Positions 36,090-44,400 of a stretch of 45,915 bases of DNA are shown here, in pieces. The DNA comes from Ruminococcus sp. (GTDB lineage Bacteria; Bacillota; Clostridia; Oscillospirales; Ruminococcaceae), in the NCBI GenBank assembly GCA_015066745.1, contig SVNW01000024.1, positions 1 through 45,915 of the forward strand, read 5' to 3'. Every line of letters begins with the position of its first letter. The stretch's first letter is position 1. Position numbers and translations under genes: made by a program. The notes beneath the pieces were generated by a model that was not told the DNA's origin, made no database searches, and saw only the letters and a list, made by a program, of their open reading frames with translations.

Positions 36090-37300
36090 TGTAACACACA
36101 CCCTATATCCCATTTTATTGGGAATACTTTCTTTAATATCTGATATGCACCGTTTAAGTCTGCATTTATCAGCTTATTTTCGTTTGTTCTGAATAAACCC
36201 CTGTGTACTCTTCTGGATTTATTGTAATTCTCTTTTACCGGTTCTTCATTATCTATAAAACTCGTTCCGCTTGTATAGCTCTCTTCGGTCTCTATGACGG
36301 CTATACCATATTCTTCTGCTTTGTAACGAATCATATCTATAAATCTTGTAAAAGGGATCTGCACGAAAGTCTGATTATTTTTCCGACCAATATCAGCGTG
36401 TTGTTTCCACTCTTTGTTGTTGCCTACAACAATGGTATTGATGTTGTTTTCTCTGCAATAATCAACGATATATCTGCTCGCTTTGTGCAGATAATCTTCT
36501 ATTTTTGAATTGCGTTTTACCGTTAGTTTATGCATTCTTAAAGAGTAATCGTTATTGTTCATTCTTTTTGCAACTTCTCGATAATGACTGATTTTTTTAT
36601 TATAGTATTTGTTCATTGACTTTAACGGCTTACCGTTAATAATAAAAGCTTTGTCTGATATGTTATTGCAAACAGTAGCAAGGTTATTCACACCTATATC
36701 AATTCCTATATATCTGTTGTTATCGGACTTTTCTTCTAAAACAGCTACTGTGTACACCACTTCCACGACTATTCTGTTTCTTCTTGGCAAAAAACGAACC
36801 TGTTGAAATGATACTGCATTATCGTTTTTAATAAATTCGGGAGTTATTTCAAAACCGCAGAATGTTTTTGGAAACTTGATTTTTCCGTTCTGTAGTTTGC
36901 AGTTCTGATTGGTAAGTATAAGGATATATTGACCGTCTTTTTTAAGATATTTCGGTAATTTGGGTCTGCCGAGATATTTATCTTTGTGCTTTTTCCAGTC
37001 TTTTATACTCTTAAAAAACGATTTCCAGTTCTTGCAGAGCAGTCTTAACGTTTGTTGTGCTGTCTGTGCGGTGGGCATGCTTTGATAATCAGGATAATCA
37101 TAGTCTTTTTTCAGGATTTTATCAAGTTCTCCGTAACTGACTAAAATATTTTCTTTGGCAAACTTGTTACGAATTATATAGTTTGCATGATTATACAGAT
37201 TTTTAGACTTATGACAGAAATCCATCAGCATAGGAAAATAACTGCATGATGATTTTATTACATGTTTTTCTACTCTTGTAGCTGTTATTAGTTCACTCAT
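36065..37300 (-). CDS. TnpB-family (IS605 OrfB) RNA-guided nuclease-like protein, zinc-ribbon-less clade
   Basis: 411 residues with the TnpB layout: a helical/beta wedge N-terminal half and a C-terminal RuvC-like domain. RuvC-I is YIGIDIGVNNLATV (D201) and RuvC-III is INADLNGAYQIL (D381). At the usual RuvC-II position the motif reads TIVVGNNKEWKQ, with G293 where glutamate is expected; E339 or E340 in IETEESYTSGTSF could be a relocated acid. The four zinc-ribbon cysteines normally following this point are absent, although the surrounding YTSGTSF and SRRVHRGLFR segments are kept. No tnpA partner is present. Such proteins are encoded by transposons and cleave DNA with a guide RNA; activity here is unproven. 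It separates vanW from a HAD gene. A GAGGTGA-type site precedes the ATG. Confidence 0.88.
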   Translation of the reverse strand: MSELITATRVEKHVIKSSCSYFPMLMDFCHKSKNLYNHANYIIRNKFAKENILVSYGELDKILKKDYDYPDYQSMPTAQTAQQTLRLLCKNWKSFFKSIKDWKKHKDKYLGRPKLPKYLKKDGQYILILTNQNCKLQNGKIKFPKTFCGFEITPEFIKNDNAVSFQQVRFLPRRNRIVVEVVYTVAVLEEKSDNNRYIGIDIGVNNLATVCNNISDKAFIINGKPLKSMNKYYNKKISHYREVAKRMNNNDYSLRMHKLTVKRNSKIEDYLHKASRYIVDYCRENNINTIVVGNNKEWKQHADIGRKNNQTFVQIPFTRFIDMIRYKAEEYGIAVIETEESYTSGTSFIDNEEPVKENYNKSRRVHRGLFRTNENKLINADLNGAYQILKKVFPIKWDIGCVLHPVVVNLG

Positions 37301-37350
37301 TTTTTACAGATCACCTCTTTTATAAAAATTTCAATATATATTTTATTATT

Positions 37351-37884
37351 TTAAATATTATTTGCTACTATATCACCGAGTCGGTGACGGTATGCGGAAA
37401 TTTTGTATGTTTTAAGAATCATTTTTTCAACAAATCTTCTTTTGCCAAATTTTCTTTCATCGGGCAGACGTATAAAATCTACCAGTATATTTGGAATGTC
37501 ACATCTGTTTGCACCAAGTATATCAGTAAATATCTGATCGCCTATGCATATAATTTTTTCTTTACTGATATTAAGTGATTTTACAGCATTTATATAACAG
37601 CTTTTTTCAGGTTTGTTAGCGTCACATATATAAGGTGTGTCGATATTTTCTATAAATCTCTGTACTCTTGGTTCATCATTGTTGGTGAGGAGAAGTGTTT
37701 TAAAACCGATTTTTTTTATATATGAAAATAAATTATCGATTTTCTGATTTGAATTGTCACCATGATGTACTAGAGTGTTGTCTATGTCAAATACAAGACC
37801 TCTGAAACCTTGTTGATATAATTTTTCATAGTCGATATCAAAAACACTTTTTACATGTTCATACGGATAAAATTTTTTCAGCAT
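37351..37884 (-). CDS. YqeG family HAD IIIA phosphatase
   Basis: 177 residues from ATG 37884, which overlaps the preceding gene's 3' end by 26 nt and has a GGGGTGG site upstream; a longer start at 37929 is less likely. HAD motif I is GLVFDIDNTLVHHGD, motif II LLLTNNDEPR, a motif III lysine precedes the final block, and motif IV is CIGDQIFTDILGANR. It matches the YqeG group found in most Firmicutes; substrate unknown. In many relatives it lies next to yqeH or aroE, which are not here. Confidence 0.9.
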   Translation of the reverse strand: MLKKFYPYEHVKSVFDIDYEKLYQQGFRGLVFDIDNTLVHHGDNSNQKIDNLFSYIKKIGFKTLLLTNNDEPRVQRFIENIDTPYICDANKPEKSCYINAVKSLNISKEKIICIGDQIFTDILGANRCDIPNILVDFIRLPDERKFGKRRFVEKMILKTYKISAYRHRLGDIVANNI

Positions 37885-38578
37885 TTTTCCACCCCGGCTT
37901 ATACACATCATTATTTTGAATATATTCACAAACCTTGTTTATTTGTTCACAAAATGTTCCGTCAAACTTATTTTTAAAGAAAGCACTTCCTACAGTAAAA
38001 GCCCATGGAGAAGAGCTTCTTATAAAATCAAGTTTCTCAAAATTGTCTATACTGCCGGCTATGCATATAGGTGCATTTACTGCACAAATGAATTTATTGA
38101 TAAGTGTCTGTTGATTTCCTGTATAACGATATCCGAGCAGGTCAAATCCATATACCCCTTTTTTTTGGAGAGCGTATGCCTGTTCTATCATTTCATCAAT
38201 ATCTCCGTTTAAAACAGACGGGCGTTCTGTAACTTCTCCGACAAATGGCATATATCTGATATTGTTTTCAATGCATATTTCATTTACAGAATCAAAAAAA
38301 TAAGTTCCCATTAGTATGTCGCAATTACATTCTACAGCAATTTTTGTACCATCGATACATTCTTTTTCATTGTATGAAACTACTTCAAGGATTGTTTTTT
38401 TATTGTATTTTTTCATATAAGAATAAAGTTTTTTCATATCAGAAACAGGAAGAGGTGCTTCTTTCATACCCCAGTATTCAGCGTTTGAGTATTTGCAACA
38501 CTCAAAAATATTGTATGCATCAGCAGAGGTGTAGTCATCGGTTGTGAGCATAACGATAAGGTTAGGATGGTTTATCAT
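37859..38578 (-). CDS. Putative TIM-barrel-like protein of unknown function
   Basis: 239 residues from ATG 38578, preceded by CGAGGT about 9 nt upstream (a TTG at 38611 is a weaker alternative lying in a terminator hairpin). I do not recognise the family with certainty. Alternating beta strands and helices can be read along the whole length (for example NLIVMLTTDD, TILEVVSYNE, CDILMGTYFF, GVYGFDLLGYRY, PICIAGSID and AFTVGSAFF). The last two strands end in Gly-rich loops like the phosphate-binding motif of TIM-barrel enzymes such as HisA or NanE. It is translationally coupled to the YqeG phosphatase gene, which hints at a sugar-phosphate substrate, but this is speculation. Confidence 0.65.
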   Translation of the reverse strand: MINHPNLIVMLTTDDYTSADAYNIFECCKYSNAEYWGMKEAPLPVSDMKKLYSYMKKYNKKTILEVVSYNEKECIDGTKIAVECNCDILMGTYFFDSVNEICIENNIRYMPFVGEVTERPSVLNGDIDEMIEQAYALQKKGVYGFDLLGYRYTGNQQTLINKFICAVNAPICIAGSIDNFEKLDFIRSSSPWAFTVGSAFFKNKFDGTFCEQINKVCEYIQNNDVYKPGWKNAEKILSV

Positions 38579-38604
38579 AGTTTGATACCTCGGTTTGTCC
38601 AAAC

Positions 38605-38641
38605 AAAGCAATAACTATTTTAAACTCATAGTTATTGCTTT
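38605..38641 (-). terminator. Terminator downstream of the repeat-membrane-protein gene
   Basis: AAAGCAATAACTAT (38605-38618) and ATAGTTATTGCTTT (38628-38641) form a perfect 14-bp stem directly after the stop of the minus-strand gene and before the next gene's ribosome binding site. Confidence 0.75.
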
Positions 38642-38650
38642 AAGTTTTTA

Positions 38651-40099
38651 TTAATAAATCTCGTGTCCGTTATAATGTTTCTTTATATTTTCACTTGAAC
38701 CATAAGTGAAGCATATAGCAATATTGATAACAAGAACAAGTACATAATATAACCATGATATGCCCGAAGCTTTTGCAAATCCGACAAATATTCCGGGGAC
38801 TACATGTAAAATGGTTATAAGTGTAAATATGGTGGATGATGCTTTATGGGCAGAAGGTGATTTTATAAACATCACAACTGCTCCTATCATCAGGGCAACA
38901 CCAACAAGTACATAGTATCCATTGAATGATTCTATGATACCCGGTGTGCTTTCTTTAAGAGCACCACCTGAAAAGAGTATGGCAAACAGTCCTGATAAAA
39001 GTCCGATAACGGCAAGTAGGATAACTGTTTTAGCACCTTTCTTTGCCATGTCTGATTCTTTTTCACGCATAAATTCTCTGTAGACTTCACGGCTTTTTTC
39101 CTGATCAAAACTATCCGGAACAGAACTGAGAGAACTTTTTATCGCTCTGTCTACAGCCTGTTTTTTTGCGGCTTCTATGTCCGGATCAACATATTTCGGA
39201 ACATATCTTTGTGTCGGTGGTGGTTCATCATCAAGCATCGGTTTTTGCACATCGTCAAGACTGTGATTTAGCTGAGATGCATTATTTTGCTGTGGAGCAG
39301 AACCATACTGCTGATACTGAGGAGTACTCTGAGCCTGAGTGTTCTGAGCAGAACCGTACTGCTGATACTGAGGAGTACTCTGAGTCTGAGTGTTCTGAGC
39401 AGAGCCATACTGCTGATACTGAGGAGTACTCTGAGCCTGAGCGCTTTGTGGAGTGCCGTACTGCTGATACTGAGGAGTACTCTGAGCCTGAGCATTCTGA
39501 GCAGAGCCATACTGCTGATACTGAGGAGTACTCTGAGTCTGAGTGTTCTGAGCAGAACCGTACTGCTGATACTGAGGAGTACTCTGAGTCTGAGCGTTCT
39601 GAGCAACGCCGTACTGCTGATACTGAGGAGTACTCTGAGCCTGAGCATTCTGAGCAGAGCCATACTGCTGATACTGAGGAGTACTCTGAGCCTGAGCGTT
39701 CTGAGCAGCGCCGTACTGCTGATACTGAGGAGTACTCTGAGCCGGAGCATTCTGTGGAGTGCCGTACTGCTGATACTGAGGAGTACTCTGAGCCTGAGCG
39801 TTTTGTGGAGTGCCGTACTGCTGATACTGAGGAGTACTCTGAGCCTGAGTGTTTTGAGGAACACCATACTGCTGGTACTGAGGAGTACTCTGTCCCGGAG
39901 TATAGGTGTCCGAAAGAGTAGGGGCTACGATATCGTTTAACCCCATTGTTGTTTTTTTCTGCGGTGGAGTGTAGGTGTCATCGAGAGTCGGCGCTTGTAT
40001 TCCTTCAAGTGAATGTTTGACAGCTTTTGATGGATCATATGTTGTTTCTTCAAGCTGTGGTATCTGAACGCCGTCTAAGTTATGATTGTTATCTGCCAC
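38651..40099 (-). CDS. Repeat-rich membrane protein with Gln/Tyr-rich N-terminus
   Basis: About 482 residues from GTG 40099, selected because GAGGTGA (40111-40105) fits it and would overlap the alternative GTG at 40108. The N-terminus carries short related motifs such as LDGVQIPQLEETTYDP, HSLEGIQAPTLDDTYTP and GLNDIVAPTLSDTYTP. Then come twelve copies of STPQYQQYG, each followed by an 8-residue variable tail (17-residue period), and one more acidic motif HSLDDVQKPMLDDE. A charged stretch leads to about four membrane spans near the C-terminus (from AKTVILLAVIGLLSGLFAIL to WLYYVLVLVINIAICFTYG). I do not recognise the protein. It follows purA by 18 nt in the same direction. The hydrophilic, low-complexity cytoplasmic half suggests a scaffold or interaction role. 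Confidence 0.85.
   Translation of the reverse strand: MADNNHNLDGVQIPQLEETTYDPSKAVKHSLEGIQAPTLDDTYTPPQKKTTMGLNDIVAPTLSDTYTPGQSTPQYQQYGVPQNTQAQSTPQYQQYGTPQNAQAQSTPQYQQYGTPQNAPAQSTPQYQQYGAAQNAQAQSTPQYQQYGSAQNAQAQSTPQYQQYGVAQNAQTQSTPQYQQYGSAQNTQTQSTPQYQQYGSAQNAQAQSTPQYQQYGTPQSAQAQSTPQYQQYGSAQNTQTQSTPQYQQYGSAQNTQAQSTPQYQQYGSAPQQNNASQLNHSLDDVQKPMLDDEPPPTQRYVPKYVDPDIEAAKKQAVDRAIKSSLSSVPDSFDQEKSREVYREFMREKESDMAKKGAKTVILLAVIGLLSGLFAILFSGGALKESTPGIIESFNGYYVLVGVALMIGAVVMFIKSPSAHKASSTIFTLITILHVVPGIFVGFAKASGISWLYYVLVLVINIAICFTYGSSENIKKHYNGHEIY
39302..39889 (-). repeat. Twelve 51-bp tandem repeats within the membrane-protein gene
   Basis: The unit encodes STPQYQQYG plus a variable octapeptide (such as SAQNAQAQ or TPQNAQAQ). 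The nine-codon core is almost invariant at DNA level while the tail varies, and the unit length is a multiple of three, so copy-number changes keep the frame. Other frames are also open here but are artefacts. Confidence 0.95.
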
Positions 40100-40126
40100 A
40101 TCTGTCACCTCTTAAAAATTATTTTA

Positions 40127-41404
40127 TTAATCTCTGATGATGATCTGTGCTCTGTCAGGACCTACGCCTATCATAGCAACCGGACATTCACAGAGTTCTT
40201 CAACTCTCTTTATATAGTCCTTGCAAGCCTGAGGAAGTTCGTCGAATGTTCTGCATCCGGAAATATCTTCGTCAAAGCCCTTTACAGTTTCATATACAGG
40301 TTCACAGCCATCAAGTTCTTCAAGTGCTGCCGGGAAGTGATTTATAACTGTTCCGTCAGCTTTCTTATATGCAACACATACTTTAAGGTCGCCAAGACCG
40401 CTTAATGTATCAAGTTTATTGAGTGCGATTCCGTCAAGTCCGTTTACTCTTACTGAATGACGGAGAATAACTGCGTCAAACCAGCCTGTTCTTCTTGGAC
40501 GGCCTGTTGTAGTACCGAATTCGCCACCGATATTTCTGATCTTTTCGCCGATTTCGTCGTTGAGTTCTGTCGGGAACGGACCTTTACCAACTCTTGTTGT
40601 GTAAGCTTTGGCAACACCGATTATTCTGTCGATCATCTTTGGTCCGACACCTGAACCTACACAAACACCACCTGAAACAGGGTGTGATGATGTTACGAAA
40701 GGATATGTACCGAAGTCTATATCAAGAAGTGTAGCCTGAGCGCCTTCGAACATTATTGTTTTGCCTTCCTTATGTGCCTGATATGTAAGAACAGATACAT
40801 CGTCAACAAACGGAGCGAGAATCTTTCCGTATTCTGTGTATTCACTGATAACTGCGTCAAGATCAAAAGCTTCTCCGCCGTATACTTCAGTGATTATCTT
40901 GTTTTTGAGTTTTCCTGTAGCCATTGCTTTTTCCTTGAAAACTTCTGGGTGAATAAGATCGTACATTCTTATTCCGCAACGTTCGTACTTGTCCATATAT
41001 GTAGGACCTATACCACGCTTTGTTGTACCGATATCACTGTTTCCTCTGAACTCTTCTGAGAGTCCGTCAAGTTCGATATGCCATGGCATAACTACATGAG
41101 CACGAGGATCTATTTTAAGATTCTTAGTTGAGATATTTCTCTCTTTGAGCATTTCAAGCTCTTCTATAAAGTTTTTAGGATCTAAAACAACACCGGCACC
41201 GATAAGGCAGAGTGTATCAGGATAAAGGATACCTGATGGAATAAGGTGAAGTTTGTATGTGACACCGTTATTTACTACAGTATGACCTGCATTGTTTCCT
41301 CCCTGAGAACGCACTACGACTTCGGCCTGTGATGCGAGAATATCAATGATTTTTCCTTTTCCTTCGTCGCCCCACTGGGTTCCGATAACAATACTACTTG
41401 GCAT
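40127..41404 (-). CDS. purA: Adenylosuccinate synthetase
   Basis: 425 residues. GTP-dependent ligation of IMP and aspartate, first committed step to AMP. The N-terminal P-loop-like IVIGTQWGDEGKGKIID, NNAGHTVV, GTTKRGIGPTYMDKYER (in part) and TTTGRPRRTGWFDAV are diagnostic. Its own promoter lies 60-90 nt upstream, with GAGGAA before the ATG. It is followed by the repeat-rich membrane protein, which has no promoter of its own visible. No other purine genes are near. Confidence 0.98.
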   Translation of the reverse strand: MPSSIVIGTQWGDEGKGKIIDILASQAEVVVRSQGGNNAGHTVVNNGVTYKLHLIPSGILYPDTLCLIGAGVVLDPKNFIEELEMLKERNISTKNLKIDPRAHVVMPWHIELDGLSEEFRGNSDIGTTKRGIGPTYMDKYERCGIRMYDLIHPEVFKEKAMATGKLKNKIITEVYGGEAFDLDAVISEYTEYGKILAPFVDDVSVLTYQAHKEGKTIMFEGAQATLLDIDFGTYPFVTSSHPVSGGVCVGSGVGPKMIDRIIGVAKAYTTRVGKGPFPTELNDEIGEKIRNIGGEFGTTTGRPRRTGWFDAVILRHSVRVNGLDGIALNKLDTLSGLGDLKVCVAYKKADGTVINHFPAALEELDGCEPVYETVKGFDEDISGCRTFDELPQACKDYIKRVEELCECPVAMIGVGPDRAQIIIRD

Positions 41405-41462
41405 GTTTTTTATTCCTCATTTCAGTTTGATTAACGGGATATGAAAATATATACCCTCATAC

Positions 41463-41491
41463 ATTATAGCAGTTTTACAGGAAGTTTTCAA
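41463..41491 (-). promoter_or_regulatory. Sigma-A promoter of purA
   Basis: Minus strand TTGAAA (41491-41486), 17-nt spacer, TATAAT (41468-41463). No PurR box was recognised. Confidence 0.8.
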
Positions 41492-41527
41492 GGGGATATG
41501 ATGTATTTGCAGAATTAATTTTTGTCC

Positions 41528-41556
41528 TTGATAACACTGTGAAAAAATGTTATACT
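41528..41556 (+). promoter_or_regulatory. Sigma-A promoter of the AAA/nuclease array
   Basis: TTGATA (41528-41533), 17-nt spacer, TATACT (41551-41556), about 32 nt before the first gene's ATG. No further promoter is evident between the array genes, whose gaps are 21 and 33 nt. Confidence 0.75.
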
Positions 41557-41588
41557 ATATATATCATTTAAAAGAACGGAGAAAGCGT

Positions 41589-43190
41589 ATGGGTACGTAT
41601 TTTAATCCATCAAACAAAGGGTTTCGGAAAGCATCAAAAGATGAGATCTATGTTGATAAAACAGGGGTGCTTAATATATTAAACTGCAGACTGGGAGCAG
41701 AAAAAAATTGCATATCTGTAAGTCATGCACGCAGATTCGGAAAATCGCAGGCTGCAAGAATGATAGACGCATATTACAGTCGTGGGTGTGATTCAAAAGA
41801 ATTATTTATGGGCTTAAAAATATCAGAGTCTGAAGATTTTGAAAAGCATCTGAATAAGTACAATGTAATTCATCTTGATATATCATCAATTGCTGATTAC
41901 TATAAAGAAAATCTTGTATCAAAGATAATAGAGCTGGTATATAATGAGTTAAAATCAAAGTATCCTGATATAATGGATATTGATAATCCGTTTGCTACAA
42001 TATTAAAACAGGTATATGACAAAACAGAAACTGTCGTTGAAGGTAAAAAAGAAAAATATCCGTTTGTAATTATCATAGACGAATGGGATTGTGTAGTCAG
42101 AAATTTTTCTGACAGACAGGATATAGTACACGAATATCTTCAGTTTCTCCATTCACTTTTTAAAAGCGAAGAATCACAGGAATTTCTTGCACTCGGATAT
42201 ATAACGGGAATACTGCCGATAAAGAAAATAAGAGATGAGTCTGCACTTAATAATTTCAGAGAATACACCATGATAGATTCAAAAGAATTTACGCCATACT
42301 TCGGATTTACCGAAGATGAAACAAAGGAACTTTGCAGAAAATATGACATGAATTTTGAATCTGTAAAGGAATGGTATGACGGATATCATATAAATAATGA
42401 ACATATGTACAATCCGAATTCTGTATATCAGGCAATGTTGGATCATAGTCTGGAGTCTTACTGGAAAAACACATCGGCATTTGATACTATAAATACATTT
42501 ATTACATTAAACTTTGACGGACTAAAAGAAGATGTGATGAAAATGCTTTCAGGAGGAAAAGTAAGTGTAATAACAGATAAGTTCAAAAATGATCTGTCGG
42601 TGATAAATTCAAAAGATGATGCGCTTACGGCACTTATACATCTTGGATATCTGGGATATGACGCAGAGAGAAGAAAAGCTTTTATACCAAACTTTGAAGT
42701 AGCAACAGCTTTTCACCTTGCGCTTGAAACAGGAAACTGGAGTGAAATTGCGGATACGTTGACAAGATGTGATGAAATACTCTGGGCAACGATTGACGGA
42801 GAAGCAGAAAAAGTAGCAGAACTTCTTGAACTCTCACATGATACTTATACATCAATATTAAAATACAATGACGAAAACGCCCTTAGCTGTGCGATAACAA
42901 TGGCGTATTTTACAGCACCTGCGTATTATACAGTTGTAAGGGAACTGCCGAGCGGTAAGGGCTTTGCGGATATTGCACTGATACCGAGAGCGGATTCGGG
43001 AAATAAACCTGCAATGATAATTGAACTAAAATATGATAAAACCGCAGATACGGCGATAAGACAAATAAAAGAGAAAAGGTATGCAGGAGCATTAAAAGGG
43101 TACGGAAAAGAAATATTGCTTGTCGGAGTTAATTATGACAAGGAAAGTAAGGAACATGAGTGTGTTATTGAAAAAGTGAGGGTAGATTAA
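41589..43190 (+). CDS. AAA-ATPase-like / PD-(D/E)XK nuclease-like protein, array copy 1
   Basis: 533 residues from ATG 41589 (GGAGAAA upstream; an upstream in-frame start at 41547 would sit on the -10 box). Motifs: YFNPSN start shared by all array copies, YVDKTG, the P-loop-like SHARRFGKSQ (47-53 core), Walker B FVIIIDEWD (D164, E165), YFGFTEDETK, WYDGYHI, and a PD-(D/E)XK-like core with D461, E479 and K481 (GFADIAL ... IIELK) followed by a conserved Gln in AIRQIKEKRYAG. No membrane segment or signal peptide. Function unknown: the ATPase-nuclease pairing is the only firm inference. Residues about 101-136 differ sharply from copies 2 and 3 while the sequence on both sides is nearly identical to copy 2. 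Confidence 0.88.
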   Translation: MGTYFNPSNKGFRKASKDEIYVDKTGVLNILNCRLGAEKNCISVSHARRFGKSQAARMIDAYYSRGCDSKELFMGLKISESEDFEKHLNKYNVIHLDISSIADYYKENLVSKIIELVYNELKSKYPDIMDIDNPFATILKQVYDKTETVVEGKKEKYPFVIIIDEWDCVVRNFSDRQDIVHEYLQFLHSLFKSEESQEFLALGYITGILPIKKIRDESALNNFREYTMIDSKEFTPYFGFTEDETKELCRKYDMNFESVKEWYDGYHINNEHMYNPNSVYQAMLDHSLESYWKNTSAFDTINTFITLNFDGLKEDVMKMLSGGKVSVITDKFKNDLSVINSKDDALTALIHLGYLGYDAERRKAFIPNFEVATAFHLALETGNWSEIADTLTRCDEILWATIDGEAEKVAELLELSHDTYTSILKYNDENALSCAITMAYFTAPAYYTVVRELPSGKGFADIALIPRADSGNKPAMIIELKYDKTADTAIRQIKEKRYAGALKGYGKEILLVGVNYDKESKEHECVIEKVRVD

Positions 43191-44400
43191 TTACGAGAAT
43201 GGAGAATGCATATGGGTACGTATTTTAATCCATCAAACAGAGGATTTCAAAAAGCATCAAGAGATGAAATATATGTGGATAAAACAGGGTTGCTTAATAT
43301 ATTAAACCGCAGACTGGGAGCAGAAAAAAATTGCATATCCGTGAGTCATGCACGCAGATTCGGAAAATCGCAGGCTGCAAGAATGATAGACGCATATTAC
43401 AGTCGTGGGTGTGATTCAAAAGAATTATTTATGGGCTTAAAAATATCAGAGTCAGAAGATTTTGAAAGGCATCTGAATAAATATAGTGTAATACACCTTG
43501 ATATATCATCATTTGTGGATGAATATACAGATAATCTTGTAAGTGAAATCAAAAGACATGTTTTCAGCGAATTTAAAGAAATATATCCGGATATAGATTA
43601 CACTAACTCAACAGCTTCAATATTAAAACAGGTATATGACAAAACAGAAACTGAAGTTGAAGGAAAAAAAGAAAAATATCCGTTTGTAATTATCATAGAC
43701 GAATGGGATTGTGTAGTCAGAAATTTTTCTGACAGACAGGATATAGTACACGAATATCTTCAGTTTCTCCATTCACTTTTTAAAAGTGAAGAATCACAGG
43801 AATTTCTTGCACTCGGATATATAACGGGAATACTGCCGATAAAGAAAATAAGAGATGAGTCTGCACTTAATAATTTCAGAGAATACACCATGATAGATTC
43901 AAAAGAATTTACGCCATACTTCGGATTTACCGAAGATGAAACAAAGGAACTTTGCAGAAAATATGACATGAATTTTGAATCTGTAAAGGAATGGTATGAC
44001 GGATATCATATAAATAATGAACATATGTACAATCCGAATTCTGTATATCAGGCAATGTTGGATCATAGTCTGGAGTCTTACTGGAAAAACACATCGGCAT
44101 TTGATACTATAAATACATTTATTACATTAAACTTTGACGGACTAAAAGAAGATGTGATGAAAATGCTTTCAGGAGGAAAAGTAAGTGTAATAACAGATAA
44201 GTTCAAAAATGATCTGTCGGTGATAAATTCAAAAGATGATGCGCTTACGGCACTTATACATCTTGGATATCTGGGATATGACGCAGAGAGAAGAAAAGCT
44301 TTTATACCAAACTTTGAAGTAGCGACAGCTTTTTACCTTGCGCTTGAAACAGGAAACTGGAGTGAAATTGCGGATACGTTGACAAGATGTGATGAAATAC
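42010..44400 (+). repeat. Nearly identical paralogous blocks within the array
   Basis: The blocks at about 42010-42780 and 43630-44400 align at a constant offset of 1620 nt with only about four to seven differences seen by eye; much of 42181-42660 is identical to 43801-44280. Identity is also high upstream of about 41850/43475 but breaks down in between, so the similarity is mosaic. Confidence 0.9.

Noticed and set aside
39302..39889. CRISPR-like array
   Set aside because: Regular 51-bp units without unique spacers, fully inside a coding frame and translating to a constant peptide core; no cas genes.
39166..39940. Long plus-strand open frames (and another minus-strand frame) across the repeat region
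   Set aside because: They are mirror products of the 51-bp tandem repeat, whose period is a multiple of three and keeps every frame open. They lack ribosome binding sites and non-repetitive ends.
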